A DNA stretch of 64,000 nucleotides from assembly GCF_008974225.1 (NCBI RefSeq), contig NZ_BKZR01000003.1, positions 1-64,000 of the forward strand. The letters run 5' to 3'. The stretch's first letter is position 1. Each line of letters opens with the position of its first letter. The notes beneath the pieces are model-generated. The model saw only the letters and a list, made by a program, of their open reading frames with translations, searched no databases and was not told where the DNA came from. The stretch comes from Weizmannia acidilactici. Its GTDB lineage: Bacteria > Bacillota > Bacilli > Bacillales > Bacillaceae_C. The position numbers and the translations under genes were made by a program. Below are positions 45,302 through 53,922 of this stretch, in pieces.

Positions 45302-45331
45302 GCATAAAAAAAACTGCGCTAGGCACATTAT
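45302..45331 (+). promoter_or_regulatory. Possible sigma-G promoter of yhcN
   Basis: GCATA at 45302 and CATTAT at 45326 resemble forespore sigma-G elements, with a spacer one base longer than usual. The downstream gene is of a sporulation family, which supports it. Confidence 0.45.
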
Positions 45332-45363
45332 GATTGATACCATTTTAAAAGGAGGCAAGTAAA

Positions 45364-45945
45364 TTGAAAGCTGCAAAAACATTGCTGGGCATCGGGCTTG
45401 CATCAGGCCTATTAATCGGATGCGGCAACAACAATAACCGTTCTAACGTGGACAACAACAATACGCGCCCTGTCCGCTATGATAACACGGCTGATAACAA
45501 TGATGTTCGTTACAACAACGTCCGTTATAACACCCGGAATGACAACGGCACAAACAATACAAACTTGTTGGATAATGATGCCAACAACAATATGACAAAC
45601 ACGCAAAACGTCAGGGTCGCAAACAAAATCGCCCGCCGCGTTGAAGATTTAAAAGAAGTGGATAAAGCGAGAGTCATCGCTACGGATGACAATGCTTACG
45701 TGGCCGTATTGCTGGACAACAAGCAAAATAATGACAAATTGAACAAAAGTTTAAAAAACAAAATTGCAAAAGTTGTCAAGCAAACAGATAAGTCGATCGA
45801 TGATGTGTATGTTTCCGAAAACCCGGATTTCTTTGACCAAATGAACGACTATGTAAATGATTTTCGGAACGGGCGCCCGATTTCCGGCTTCTTTGACCAG
45901 TTTAATGATACGGTCCAGCGTGTATTTCCGAACGGCAGCCGTTAA
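45364..45945 (+). CDS. yhcN: YhcN/YlaJ-family sporulation lipoprotein
   Basis: The start is TTG at 45364, eight bases behind GGAGG. The signal peptide ends LLIGCG, placing the lipid cysteine at residue 20. Residues 22-80 are an unusual linker, mostly Asn with Asp, Arg and Thr (NNNNRSNVDNNN, YNNVRYNTRND), and the YhcN/YlaJ domain follows (RVANKIARRVEDLKEVDKARVI to the end). Relatives sit in the inner spore membrane and influence germination or outgrowth. The gene is divergent from sftA. I use yhcN for the family; the B. subtilis locus differs. Confidence 0.85.
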   Translation: MKAAKTLLGIGLASGLLIGCGNNNNRSNVDNNNTRPVRYDNTADNNDVRYNNVRYNTRNDNGTNNTNLLDNDANNNMTNTQNVRVANKIARRVEDLKEVDKARVIATDDNAYVAVLLDNKQNNDKLNKSLKNKIAKVVKQTDKSIDDVYVSENPDFFDQMNDYVNDFRNGRPISGFFDQFNDTVQRVFPNGSR

Positions 45946-45951
45946 AAATCC

Positions 45952-45979
45952 GGCCACGAACCGCAGAGCGGGCGTGGCC
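45952..45979. terminator. Terminator between yhcN and ytpR
   Basis: GGCCACG and CGTGGCC arms with TTTTC on the plus strand. Confidence 0.7.
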
Positions 45980-45990
45980 TTTTCAAATGG

Positions 45991-46596
45991 TTAAGCCGGT
46001 AGCGGAAATTCCCGGCCAACCTCGTATTCGTCATCTAACACAAGGATGCCTTTCTTTTGCGGTGCATTCGGCAGCCCAAGTTCACGTGCCGAACAAATCA
46101 TGCCGCTAGAAGCGACGCCGCGCAGCGAAGCATCTTTGATAATCATCCCGTTCGGCATGCAGGCGCCGACTTTCGCAACGACAACTTTTTGGCCGGCCTC
46201 CACATTTGGAGCGCCGCAGACAATTTGCAGCGTCTCATTGCCGACATCGACCTGGCAGATGCTCAAATGGTCGGAATCCGGATGCTTCACTTTTTCTTTC
46301 ACATATCCGACAACGAATTTTGGAGATAGGTCGGCTTCAAGCTTTTCATCAAACCCGTTTTCAGCGAGAATCCCATTCAGCTTATCCATCAGTGCTTCCG
46401 TTAACTTTACTGGGCCTTTTGCATCAATCTCCATGTATTTTGATGCCCCGAAAATGTTATAGCCGGTGGTATCATTTGTCTTTTCATCATAAATGCGGGC
46501 AACATTGCCTTTTTTTTCAAAAGCGGTATGCTCCATATCTTTGATCATGATAATCAGCGTATCGCCGATTCCTTCGCGGTTGTAAAATACATTCAT
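45991..46596 (-). CDS. ytpR: tRNA-binding-domain protein YtpR
   Basis: Has 201 residues: an N-terminal domain of unknown function, and an OB-fold tRNA-binding domain (about 90-200) like that of PheRS beta (VKHPDSDHLSICQVDVG, IVCGAPNVEAGQKV). The substrate is unknown. The start at 46596 is behind GGAG. Co-directional with ytpQ and ytpP as in B. subtilis. Confidence 0.92.
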   Translation of the reverse strand: MNVFYNREGIGDTLIIMIKDMEHTAFEKKGNVARIYDEKTNDTTGYNIFGASKYMEIDAKGPVKLTEALMDKLNGILAENGFDEKLEADLSPKFVVGYVKEKVKHPDSDHLSICQVDVGNETLQIVCGAPNVEAGQKVVVAKVGACMPNGMIIKDASLRGVASSGMICSARELGLPNAPQKKGILVLDDEYEVGREFPLPA

Positions 46597-46610
46597 GAAA
46601 CGAACTCCTT

Positions 46611-47405
46611 TCAAGATTTGCGCTTTTTGCCCATAATAAAGATCGGCTCCAGTTCGCCGTCTTTGTATAAAAACGAAAGGGCTGTAATCGGCACATGGCC
46701 GTTTGCAAAAAAGTTCATCGTCATTTGCGCCATTACATCATACCCTGTTTCATTCCGGATGTCACCTATAATTAAAACATCCTGGTGGGGAACGGCGACA
46801 ACCATTTCCCCCTTCACTTTTTCTGCCATTTCTTTTAAAAATTTTTCATTCAAAATCCGGCTCGCATCATAACCGTCATTTGTATTTAAAAAATAAAAAT
46901 CATTACCGGCCACCGTATCTTTTTTCATCTCCGTGGAAAGCGAACGCACATTAAAACGCGCCGTTTCGCGTACATGCTCCCCGCTCCAGCCTTCTTCTTC
47001 CAACAGTTTGAGATCGATCAGCCGGTATGTTTTCCCGAGGTCCAGGGCGTAATAAATGCGCGTTTCCGCCGTATGTTCATCCGTCAAAAACAGAACACCT
47101 TCGCGGGCTTCTTTTGGAAACGAAGAGGAGCGGATGACCGGGAAAATATACTTTTCCCGGCCCGAAAGTGGGTGGGCTTTCCCCATGACATTGAGCGCTT
47201 CTTCGGCATAATACACGACTTCATCGATCGCTTTTTCTTTTTGCGTATTCCATTTGGCCACAATCTCCGGTAGGGAAATATTCATTCCCTGATGGGTTGC
47301 CCCGTTTTCCACGCGGAGCACGTCTTTCTCACGATCATAGGAAAAAATTCTTCCTCCTTTTTCCAGCCGTTTTTGCAGCTCTTTTCTCATTTGTTTCGTA
47401 TCCAT
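46611..47405 (-). CDS. ytpQ: DUF1444 protein YtpQ
   Basis: A 264-residue cytosolic protein; the family has no known activity. Visible features are a charged N-terminal helix (MRKELQKRLEKGGRIF), the PVIRSSSFPKEA stretch and a C-terminal AVPHQDVLIIGDIRNETGYDV region. No signal peptide or membrane segment. Fourteen bases upstream of ytpR and linked to ytpP in order. Confidence 0.9.
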   Translation of the reverse strand: MDTKQMRKELQKRLEKGGRIFSYDREKDVLRVENGATHQGMNISLPEIVAKWNTQKEKAIDEVVYYAEEALNVMGKAHPLSGREKYIFPVIRSSSFPKEAREGVLFLTDEHTAETRIYYALDLGKTYRLIDLKLLEEEGWSGEHVRETARFNVRSLSTEMKKDTVAGNDFYFLNTNDGYDASRILNEKFLKEMAEKVKGEMVVAVPHQDVLIIGDIRNETGYDVMAQMTMNFFANGHVPITALSFLYKDGELEPIFIMGKKRKS

Positions 47406-47531
47406 TTTTTACGCCGCACCTCCCTCTATAAAATTTAGTTTTAGATTGCCATGACATTCACGCTGATCCAAGCAACTGGCAGCCGCCTTCCGAAAAAATC
47501 CCCCATCGGCATGATGGAGGGAAAAGCCAAA

Positions 47532-47846
47532 TCAGGCAAGGCCTTCAATAAAGTTTTCCACTTCTTCTTTTGTTTTCCGGTCTTTACTGACAAAACGGCC
47601 GATTTCTTTGCCGTCGCGGTATGCGATAAAACTCGGGATGCCGTATACATCCAGTTCCCCGCATAAATCAATGAACTTATCTCGGTCAACATGGACAAAC
47701 GTGTAATCGCTAAATTCTTTTTCAATTTCCGGCATAAACGGATCGAGGAAACGGCAGTCCGGGCACCACACCGCCGAAAACAAAAAGATATGCGCGCCGC
47801 TTTCTTTCAATTCATGAAATGCTTCTACAGATTGCAAGTCTTCCAT
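47532..47846 (-). CDS. ytpP: Thioredoxin-like protein YtpP
   Basis: Has 104 residues with thioredoxin fold and active site WCPDC (FSAVWCPDCRFL) and the cis-proline loop YGIPSF. The CPDC dipeptide differs from CGPC of TrxA, so substrate choice is probably special. The start has AGGTACTCG upstream with GGGAGG. The 126-base spacer to ytpQ shows no gene. Confidence 0.93.
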   Translation of the reverse strand: MEDLQSVEAFHELKESGAHIFLFSAVWCPDCRFLDPFMPEIEKEFSDYTFVHVDRDKFIDLCGELDVYGIPSFIAYRDGKEIGRFVSKDRKTKEEVENFIEGLA

Positions 47847-47875
47847 TCGAGTACCTCCCAGTTATTTTCTGTCTT

Positions 47876-48290
47876 TTATTGTAACCTAAAATCGTGTAAT
47901 TTTAAAAAACTGCGTCCGAAGCCGTTTTGGCTCTGGGCCAGCAGATTCCCTGCCTGGCTCCGTTTTAAAATATCGTTGGGCTTATTCAGCCGCGATTGGA
48001 TTTTGTCACCGTTTTGATTGATGTTTTTGATGCTGCTTTCAGCGTTTTTCCCTTTTTCTTCATTGTAATATGTAAAGGATTTCCCTGTCGGACTGCGCAA
48101 AAAGCAGCTGGATCTCTGTTGCCATTTTTAGCTTTAAATAACTGTCCTGCACAATTTTCAGACATATTTTCATCAAAATGAGCCCAGTTGCTGCTGTGGC
48201 CAACAAAAAGGCGATGTTGCCAAAGCCTGAATATTGTTTTTTCTAAAAACCTGGGCTTTCTTCCTCCTGCCATATCGGTCTGTGCTTTGC
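47876..48290 (-). pseudogene. Decayed membrane-protein remnant, unrecognised
   Basis: On the minus strand, segments in different frames read like one small protein: a ribosome-like GGAGGAAG near 48270, a hydrophobic run (FGNIAFLLATAATGLILM) and then QDSYLKLKMATEIQLLFAQSDREILYIL. No frame is open across it. I do not recognise the family, and it may be chance. The rest of the 640-base gap between ytpP and the next gene shows nothing. Confidence 0.3.
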
Positions 48291-48489
48291 GTCACGTATC
48301 TAAACGTATTGTTTTATCCGTCCCTTACAACGTGCAGTCAGCCAGTTGTAATCTATTCCTCATTTTCCACACATTATACCATGTGTTTGTGACAATTTTG
48401 TTACAAAGCAGTCCGCCAAAAGTATGATTTTAAAAGCCGGTCTTTTTTCCTAATGTAAAACAGGCAGGACTGCCCCGCCTGCACTGCAA

Positions 48490-49002
48490 TCAATTGTTAT
48501 GATACAAGTACTGTCCTAAAAGCAGTTTTGCAATATGGGTAAACATTTCCCCTCTTGTAACCAGCCCGTTTGTAAAAATACCGACCGCCCCTTCTTTTTC
48601 CCGGACATTTTCTTTTTGGGCGAAGTCTTCCATGACAGGGCCGAGTTCTTCGCCGCCGCGCAGTCGCACCGCAATTTCTTCGGGTAGAGGGATCCGCGCC
48701 CCGCCTGCAACATAAGTCCCGCCACCTTTTACCGTGAGTGCACCCCAATTGCATAAAAACATACCGTGCGGTGTCTCGGTGACGCCGCCTTCAAGCCCAA
48801 TACCGATATCGGCATTTTTTAATTTGAGTACCGCTTTCGAACGGTTGACCGCGCCCGTAATCGTTTCTTCATCGGAAAACGGCTGCTCGTTAACGCCGGA
48901 TGGAACGGCGGCAGGGGCAAATTCTGCTTTTTCCATCATTTCAAAAACGTTCCGGACGGCCGAAACTTTCGCCGGATTGATTGAACCAATTGCAATGATC
49001 AA
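48490..49002 (-). CDS. Inosine/xanthosine triphosphatase, YjjX/DUF84 family
   Basis: A 170-residue protein; relatives hydrolyse ITP and XTP to keep damaged purines out of nucleic acids. The N-terminal IGSINPAKVSAVRNVFE is the nucleotide site, and GIGLEGGV and CNWGALT are conserved. It sits between the ytpP gap and a ruined ytoP, about 20 bases behind the latter. Confidence 0.88.
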   Translation of the reverse strand: MIIAIGSINPAKVSAVRNVFEMMEKAEFAPAAVPSGVNEQPFSDEETITGAVNRSKAVLKLKNADIGIGLEGGVTETPHGMFLCNWGALTVKGGGTYVAGGARIPLPEEIAVRLRGGEELGPVMEDFAQKENVREKEGAVGIFTNGLVTRGEMFTHIAKLLLGQYLYHNN

Positions 49003-49021
49003 ATGTATTCACCTCAATGTT

Positions 49022-50097
49022 TTAACAATTACTTCCGCTGATGGCATCCACCGTTACCCGGTCGCAGGCCTGAACGAGTTTAATGATTAAAGCTTTCGCC
49101 GCCGCATAATCATCTACATGGAGGATTGATGCATGTGTGTGGATATAGCGGGCACAAACCCCGATGACGGCGCTCGGAATGCCTTCATTGGAAATATGGA
49201 CGTTGCCGGCATCCGTCCCGCCGTTCGGGGCGACAAAATATTGGTAAGGGATACCGTTGCTTTCGGCGATATCAAGGACAAATTCGCGCATGCCCTTATG
49301 CGTCACCATTGTCCGGTCATAAATTCTCGGCAGCGCGCCTTTTCCAAGCTACCCGAACTGTTCCTTATCCCCGGAGGCGTCGTTCGCCGGGCTTGCATCA
49401 AGCGCAAAGAAAATATCCGGCCTGATCATCGCCGCAGCCGTTTTTGCCCCACGCGCCCCGACTTCCTCCATTACCGTTGCACCGGAATAGAGCGTATTCG
49501 GCAATTTCTTTCCTTGCAGTTCTTTTAATAATTCGATTGCTAGGCCGCAGCCGTATCGGTTGTCCCACGCCTTGGCAAGGATTTTTTTCGGGTTGGCCAT
49601 CGGGGTGAAAGGGCAGACCGGCACGATCGCCTGCCCCGGCCTGATCCCGATTTTTTCCGCATCTTCCCGGGAATCCGCACCGATATCGATCTATTTTTGA
49701 TGTCCATCGGCTTCGATTTTTGCGCTTCATACAAGAGATGCGGCGGAATCGAACTGACGACTCCGGCCACAGGACCGTTATCTGTCCAAATCTGCACGCG
49801 TTGGGCTAGCAGCACTTGGCTCCACCAGCCGCCGAGCGTTTGGAAGCGGATCAAGCCGTTATCGGTAATGGAGGTGACCATAAATCCGACTTCATCCATA
49901 TGCCCGGCGACCATAACAACCGGGCCGTTTTCCTTTCCACGGCGGACGCCGAAAATACTGCCGAGATTGTCCTGCACGACTTCATCCGCATATTTTTGCA
50001 GCTGCTCTTTCATAAAATTCCGAACCGCATGCTCATTCCCGGGCGCGCCCGGAAGTTCAGTCAGCGTTTTAAATAATTCGAGCGTTTCTTATTCCAT
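49022..50097 (-). pseudogene. ytoP: M42-family aminopeptidase YtoP, multiply broken
   Basis: The pieces form a full-length M42 glutamyl-aminopeptidase: LPGAPGNEHAVRNF, the metal motif MVAGHMDEVGFMV, DNRYGCGLAIELL, MEEVGARGAKTA and GGTDAGNVHISNEG. Three lesions are seen: codon 3 is TAA, a base is lost near 49692 (AATAGATC where AATATGATC is expected), and TAG at about 49349 interrupts QFG-LGKGALPRIYD. Two are base changes, so sequencing slips cannot explain everything. The position matches ytoP in B. subtilis. Confidence 0.92.
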
Positions 50098-50394
50098 TTG
50101 TATGGCTCCTTTATTGGGTATGTACTTTTTTATTGTACAAGACGAAAAGGGAGGCTTCCAGTTTTTGAAATTTGGAGAGTAAATACGGAAACACCGATTT
50201 TCTGCAGATTACCGCTGATTTTTTTAAAGAAGGTATCTGCTGTTTTTCCGCTGATTAGGGGCCGCCGAATATGGCCACAATTTGTTGATACCGTGCAAAG
50301 ATGCTCCCGTTTGTTAACTTTCCCTGCCGTTTCAGTGTATAATGATAGGCAAATGGCAATATATGCTGCAAAAAAGAAGAAAGGGTGGGCAAAT

Positions 50395-50706
50395 ATGAAT
50401 TGGAAAACGTTTTTAGCAGGGATTGCAATTGGCGCAGCGGCGGGATATGCGGTCAATGAAACGGTGCACCAGACAGTGCCAACTTCTGCGGATTCAGTCC
50501 TTTCCAAAGTAAAAAAAGCGTTTAAAGAAAACGGACCGATCGACGGATCATGGATCCAAATGGCAGCAGAAGATTATGAAAAATACCCGTTCAAAACAAA
50601 GGTTTACCGCGGCGGGATTTCAATGACGGAAGGCGGCGAGAAAAAGCAGTACGAATTCATCGCCGATGCCAAAACCGGCATCGTGCTCGATGTGTATCCG
50701 ATATAA
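50395..50706 (+). CDS. ytzB: PepSY-like small protein YtzB
   Basis: Has 103 residues with an N-terminal membrane anchor or signal (TFLAGIAIGAAAGYAV) and a PepSY-like region at the end (YEFIADAKTGIVLDVYP). Function unknown; synteny with ytoP and ytnP supports the name. The ribosome site AAAGGGTGGG precedes the ATG; the frame upstream of 50395 is open by chance. Confidence 0.85.
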   Translation: MNWKTFLAGIAIGAAAGYAVNETVHQTVPTSADSVLSKVKKAFKENGPIDGSWIQMAAEDYEKYPFKTKVYRGGISMTEGGEKKQYEFIADAKTGIVLDVYPI

Positions 50707-50718
50707 GGGAGCCTTAAA

Positions 50719-50755
50719 AAAAAACGGTGGACATGCCAGGTGTTCACCGTTTTTC
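50719..50755. terminator. Bidirectional terminator, ytzB / ytnP
   Basis: AAAACGGTG and CACCGTTTT arms with A and T runs, between convergent genes. Confidence 0.85.
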
Positions 50756-50761
50756 AGAAAA

Positions 50762-51616
50762 TCATGATTCGGGATTTCTTTCCCTTTCCACTTTCGCAAC
50801 AATATTCCCTTCCGCGTCCCATTTCAGCGCCCGGTAGATTGCATCGTGGTAAAATACAAACCAGGCATTTTCCTGTATTGCCTTATCAATCCATTTTTGT
50901 TTTTGGAAAATCGAAGTCATCGGATAGTCGTCATACGCCATGACCCACAGTGGATTGCGGTGCGCATGCGTCGGCAAAAGGTCCGCCATATGGATCCATT
51001 TTTCCCCGCCGGACTCCCCGGTAATTATCGCATGGCCGTCGCTGTGCCCGCCGGTATGGATCATTCGGACTGCACCTTCAATTGTGATCTCTTCTTTAAA
51101 CGTCTGTACCTGGTCCTGCACAGCTTCCCAGTTTTCTTTCCAGTACGTGCTTTTTGAGCGAATGTTCGGATGGCACATTTCCTCCCACTCGGTTTCCGGC
51201 ACATAGATCACCGCATTCGGAAATGAAGGAACATGCCTGTCCGCATCCGGTATGGTCAATCCGCATGCATGGTCGAAATGCAGATGCGTCATCAGGACGA
51301 TATCGATATCTTCCCGCGCCAGGCCGAATTCTTTCAGAGACACATCAATCCTCGATTCCGCCGTCACACCGTAATTGCGTTTCTGCTTGTCCGTCAATTT
51401 GCCGTTCCCAATGCCGGCATCAATGATGATATTATTCCCGTTTAACTGGAAAAAAATCGGGTCTGTTCGCAGTTCAATCTGGTTTTTATCATTATACGAG
51501 TATTTTTTCGACCAAAGCGGCTTCGGAACAACGCCGAACATCGCGCCGCCGTCCAGGTGCGTAACGCCGCCGTCCAGCCAGTACAGCACCATTTCTCCGA
51601 CTTTTAAATGTTCCAT
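50762..51616 (-). CDS. ytnP: Metallo-beta-lactamase-fold hydrolase YtnP
   Basis: Has 284 residues. The metal site is THLHFDHACGL (HxHxDH) with a later HTGGHSDGH and the end YHDAIY. Relatives are lactonases; B. subtilis YtnP inactivates streptomycete signalling lactones. The start at 51616 is seven bases behind GGAGGG. Confidence 0.9.
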   Translation of the reverse strand: MEHLKVGEMVLYWLDGGVTHLDGGAMFGVVPKPLWSKKYSYNDKNQIELRTDPIFFQLNGNNIIIDAGIGNGKLTDKQKRNYGVTAESRIDVSLKEFGLAREDIDIVLMTHLHFDHACGLTIPDADRHVPSFPNAVIYVPETEWEEMCHPNIRSKSTYWKENWEAVQDQVQTFKEEITIEGAVRMIHTGGHSDGHAIITGESGGEKWIHMADLLPTHAHRNPLWVMAYDDYPMTSIFQKQKWIDKAIQENAWFVFYHDAIYRALKWDAEGNIVAKVERERNPES

Positions 51617-51702
51617 GTTTTTTCCCTCCTGATTATGTAACCGTTTCCTTAAAATGTATTCTCCGTCACTTCTTTTTTTCCTTTTTTTCGCGGTACGAAA
51701 AA

Positions 51703-51740
51703 GCGCCCCGTACTGCAAAACTTTTTGCAGTGCGGCGCGC
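51703..51740 (-). terminator. trmB terminator
   Basis: Minus strand GCGCGCCGCACTGCAAAAAG pairs with TTTTGCAGTACGGGGCGC, then TTTTTCG. Confidence 0.85.
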
Positions 51741-51742
51741 GT

Positions 51743-52384
51743 TCAATTCCGGTATTTTGCTTCGCAGCGGTATATGCGCTGCCCTTTGGCGGAAAATTTT
51801 TCTTCATATTCCGTCATAATATTGCCTTCAAAACCGCTGTTATGCAGATCAAGGCTGATATTTTTCAAAAGCAGGCCGTATTCGGAAAAACTTTGCAGCG
51901 AGTATTCAAACAGGCCCTGGTTGTCCGTTTTGAAATGGATTTCCCCGCCTTCCACCAAAATATCCTCATACAGTTTTAAAAACATGCGGTATGTCAGTCG
52001 CCGCTTTTCATGGCGTTTTTTCGGCCAAGGATCGGAAAAATTTAAATAGATCCGCTCTACGTCACCTTTCGCAAAAAAATCGCGCAGCCTGCTGCCGTCC
52101 ACGTTTAACAGCTTTACATTTCCGAGTTCTTTCTCAATCAGCTTGTCAAGGGCGGAAACAATCACGCTCGGCTGTCTTTCGATCCCGAGAAAATTGATAT
52201 CCGGATGTTGTTCCGCCATCCCTGCGATAAATCTGCCCTTGCCTGTTCCGATTTCAATATGGAGCGGCCGGCTGTTCCCGAATAATTCCCGCCATTTGCC
52301 GCGCCATTTTTCCGGTTCGGGGACAACATATTGGGGATACTGCTTTATTTTATCTTCCGCCCATGGTTTATTCCGTAATCTCAT
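51743..52384 (-). CDS. trmB: tRNA (guanine-N7)-methyltransferase
   Basis: Methylates G46 of tRNA with SAM. The 213 residues show IEIGTGKGRFIAGMA (SAM loop) and LNFSDPWPKKRHEKRRL, the family signature. The start at 52384 has GAGGTG upstream; the earlier ATGs in frame have no site. Confidence 0.96.
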   Translation of the reverse strand: MRLRNKPWAEDKIKQYPQYVVPEPEKWRGKWRELFGNSRPLHIEIGTGKGRFIAGMAEQHPDINFLGIERQPSVIVSALDKLIEKELGNVKLLNVDGSRLRDFFAKGDVERIYLNFSDPWPKKRHEKRRLTYRMFLKLYEDILVEGGEIHFKTDNQGLFEYSLQSFSEYGLLLKNISLDLHNSGFEGNIMTEYEEKFSAKGQRIYRCEAKYRN

Positions 52385-52492
52385 GAAAGCACCTCGATTT
52401 ATGGATTCCATTTGCATAAAAAAACATGTAAATCAAACAATAAATGTGTATGAAGGAAGTTTACGCCCCGCGTGAGTTGCGGGGAAAATAGC

Positions 52493-52855
52493 ATGAATCC
52501 TTCGTACAAGCGGCGGCAGCCGTTTATGATGATAGCACGCAAACAGCTGCATATCAAAGTGAAGGATGTGTTCCATTTGACACTCAGTCATCGCGACCAG
52601 TTGAATTTATTAACCGATATTTTGTACGACCATCAGACAGACTGCTGCGGATCTGTTTCGGAATGTGAACAGTTGGAAAGGCTGGTAAAATCATTGCTGG
52701 TGAATCCCGCTGTCGGGGAAGATATGAAACAAATGCTGACAGATGTGTACAGCTACAGCCAGGCGGGGAAATATGCCCAGCATTTGGATGACCATATTGA
52801 AGCGCATCAAAGCAAATTAAGTGAATGGGTTGACCAGTTAAACACCTATTTTTAA
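52493..52855 (+). CDS. ytzH: YtzH-like protein
   Basis: A small helical cytosolic protein, function unknown. The conserved core is LTDILYDHQTDCCGSVSECEQLERLVKSL. The start is uncertain: ATG at 52493 has only GGGG nearby, and the family is shorter, so a later start (a TTG or GTG near 52570-52580, behind GAAGG) may be used. Divergent from trmB, convergent with ytmP. Confidence 0.75.
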   Translation: MNPSYKRRQPFMMIARKQLHIKVKDVFHLTLSHRDQLNLLTDILYDHQTDCCGSVSECEQLERLVKSLLVNPAVGEDMKQMLTDVYSYSQAGKYAQHLDDHIEAHQSKLSEWVDQLNTYF

Positions 52856-52877
52856 TGCCGGCGCACGCCGGAAAAAC

Positions 52878-52907
52878 GAAAGAGGAACCGTTCAGCGGTT
52901 TCTCTTC
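52878..52907. terminator. Terminator between ytzH and ytmP
   Basis: GAAAGAGGAACCG and CGGTTTCTCTTCC arms with a TTCAG loop; overlaps the ytmP end. Confidence 0.65.
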
Positions 52908-53698
52908 CCATTTTCACGGCCATGGTAAACGATCTGCAAAAAATCAAGCCAGCGGCGCATCTCTTCCAACCGGTTTTTTTCCTTATGCCACCGGATCATG
53001 GCAATGGTTTGGAATATCGCATGCCACTTCATTCTTAAAGCCAAATCATCGGTCATCCCAATACCGTATTCCATGAGCCAATTTTCCCATTTTTCCGGCG
53101 GGATATACGAATACAGCAGCATGCCGATATCCATTGCCGGATCGCCGATCAGCGGGCCGTCCCAGTCGATCAGGAAAAGTTCATTCTCATCAGACAAAAG
53201 CCAGTTGTTGTGGTTTACATCGCCGTGGCAAACAACATAATCCTCATATTGGATGTTCGGCTGTTCTATTTCAAGAAATTGCAGGGCATCTGGCACCCCG
53301 GGCATCTCCAGCAATTCCTTCCCGATCCCGTGCTCCAAATCACCCAGCATATCGGCCGGCTTCATCGGCTCCATCCCAAGCCTCTGCAGCATATTCAAGA
53401 GCGGTTTGGACTCGTGAATTTTTTTCAGCAGTCTGGCAACGCGCTGTTCTTCCATTTCATAAGGTTCCAGTTCCCTGCCCTGCACCCACTGCTGGGCAGT
53501 AATGGTATCGCCATTTTCCATCCGTTTTGTCCAGACGAGTTTTGGGACAATCCCTTCGGCGGACAGCACCGCAAGAAACGGCGACGAATTCCGTTTTAAA
53601 AACAGGGTCTGTTCCTTATATTTGGCGTAGAAGGCTTCTCCTGTTGCCCCCCCGGCCGGTGTAATTTCCCAGCCATTTCCTAATATATCTTCCAACAT
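52892..53698 (-). CDS. ytmP: Aminoglycoside-phosphotransferase-like kinase YtmP
   Basis: Has 268 residues with the kinase-like fold: nucleotide region FLKRNSSPF, catalytic VCHGDVNHNNWLL (Brenner motif HGDxxxxN) and LIDWDGPLIGDP (metal aspartate). Related to choline and aminoglycoside kinases; the true substrate is unknown and resistance should not be assumed. Ribosome site GAAGGTG. Confidence 0.88.
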   Translation of the reverse strand: MLEDILGNGWEITPAGGATGEAFYAKYKEQTLFLKRNSSPFLAVLSAEGIVPKLVWTKRMENGDTITAQQWVQGRELEPYEMEEQRVARLLKKIHESKPLLNMLQRLGMEPMKPADMLGDLEHGIGKELLEMPGVPDALQFLEIEQPNIQYEDYVVCHGDVNHNNWLLSDENELFLIDWDGPLIGDPAMDIGMLLYSYIPPEKWENWLMEYGIGMTDDLALRMKWHAIFQTIAMIRWHKEKNRLEEMRRWLDFLQIVYHGRENGKRNR

Positions 53699-53865
53699 CG
53701 TTCACCTTCAAATCCAGTAAGTCAACCTCATATCACTGTGATTCTATGTATACAATGATTTCCAAATACAAGCATTTTACACGAAAAATAAAGGATCTGT
53801 TAAAATTTTCTATAGTTTCCACAAAAGTTTCCGCAAACTTTGCAGGATCAACAACGGTCCAAAAC

Positions 53866-53906
53866 AAAAAAAAGACAGCTATTGGCAAGTATCATTCAAC
53901 AATAGC
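53866..53906 (-). terminator. ytlR terminator
   Basis: GCTATTG and CAATAGC arms, followed on the minus strand by eight T. Confidence 0.75.
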
Positions 53907-53922
53907 CACCTTTTAATAAATT

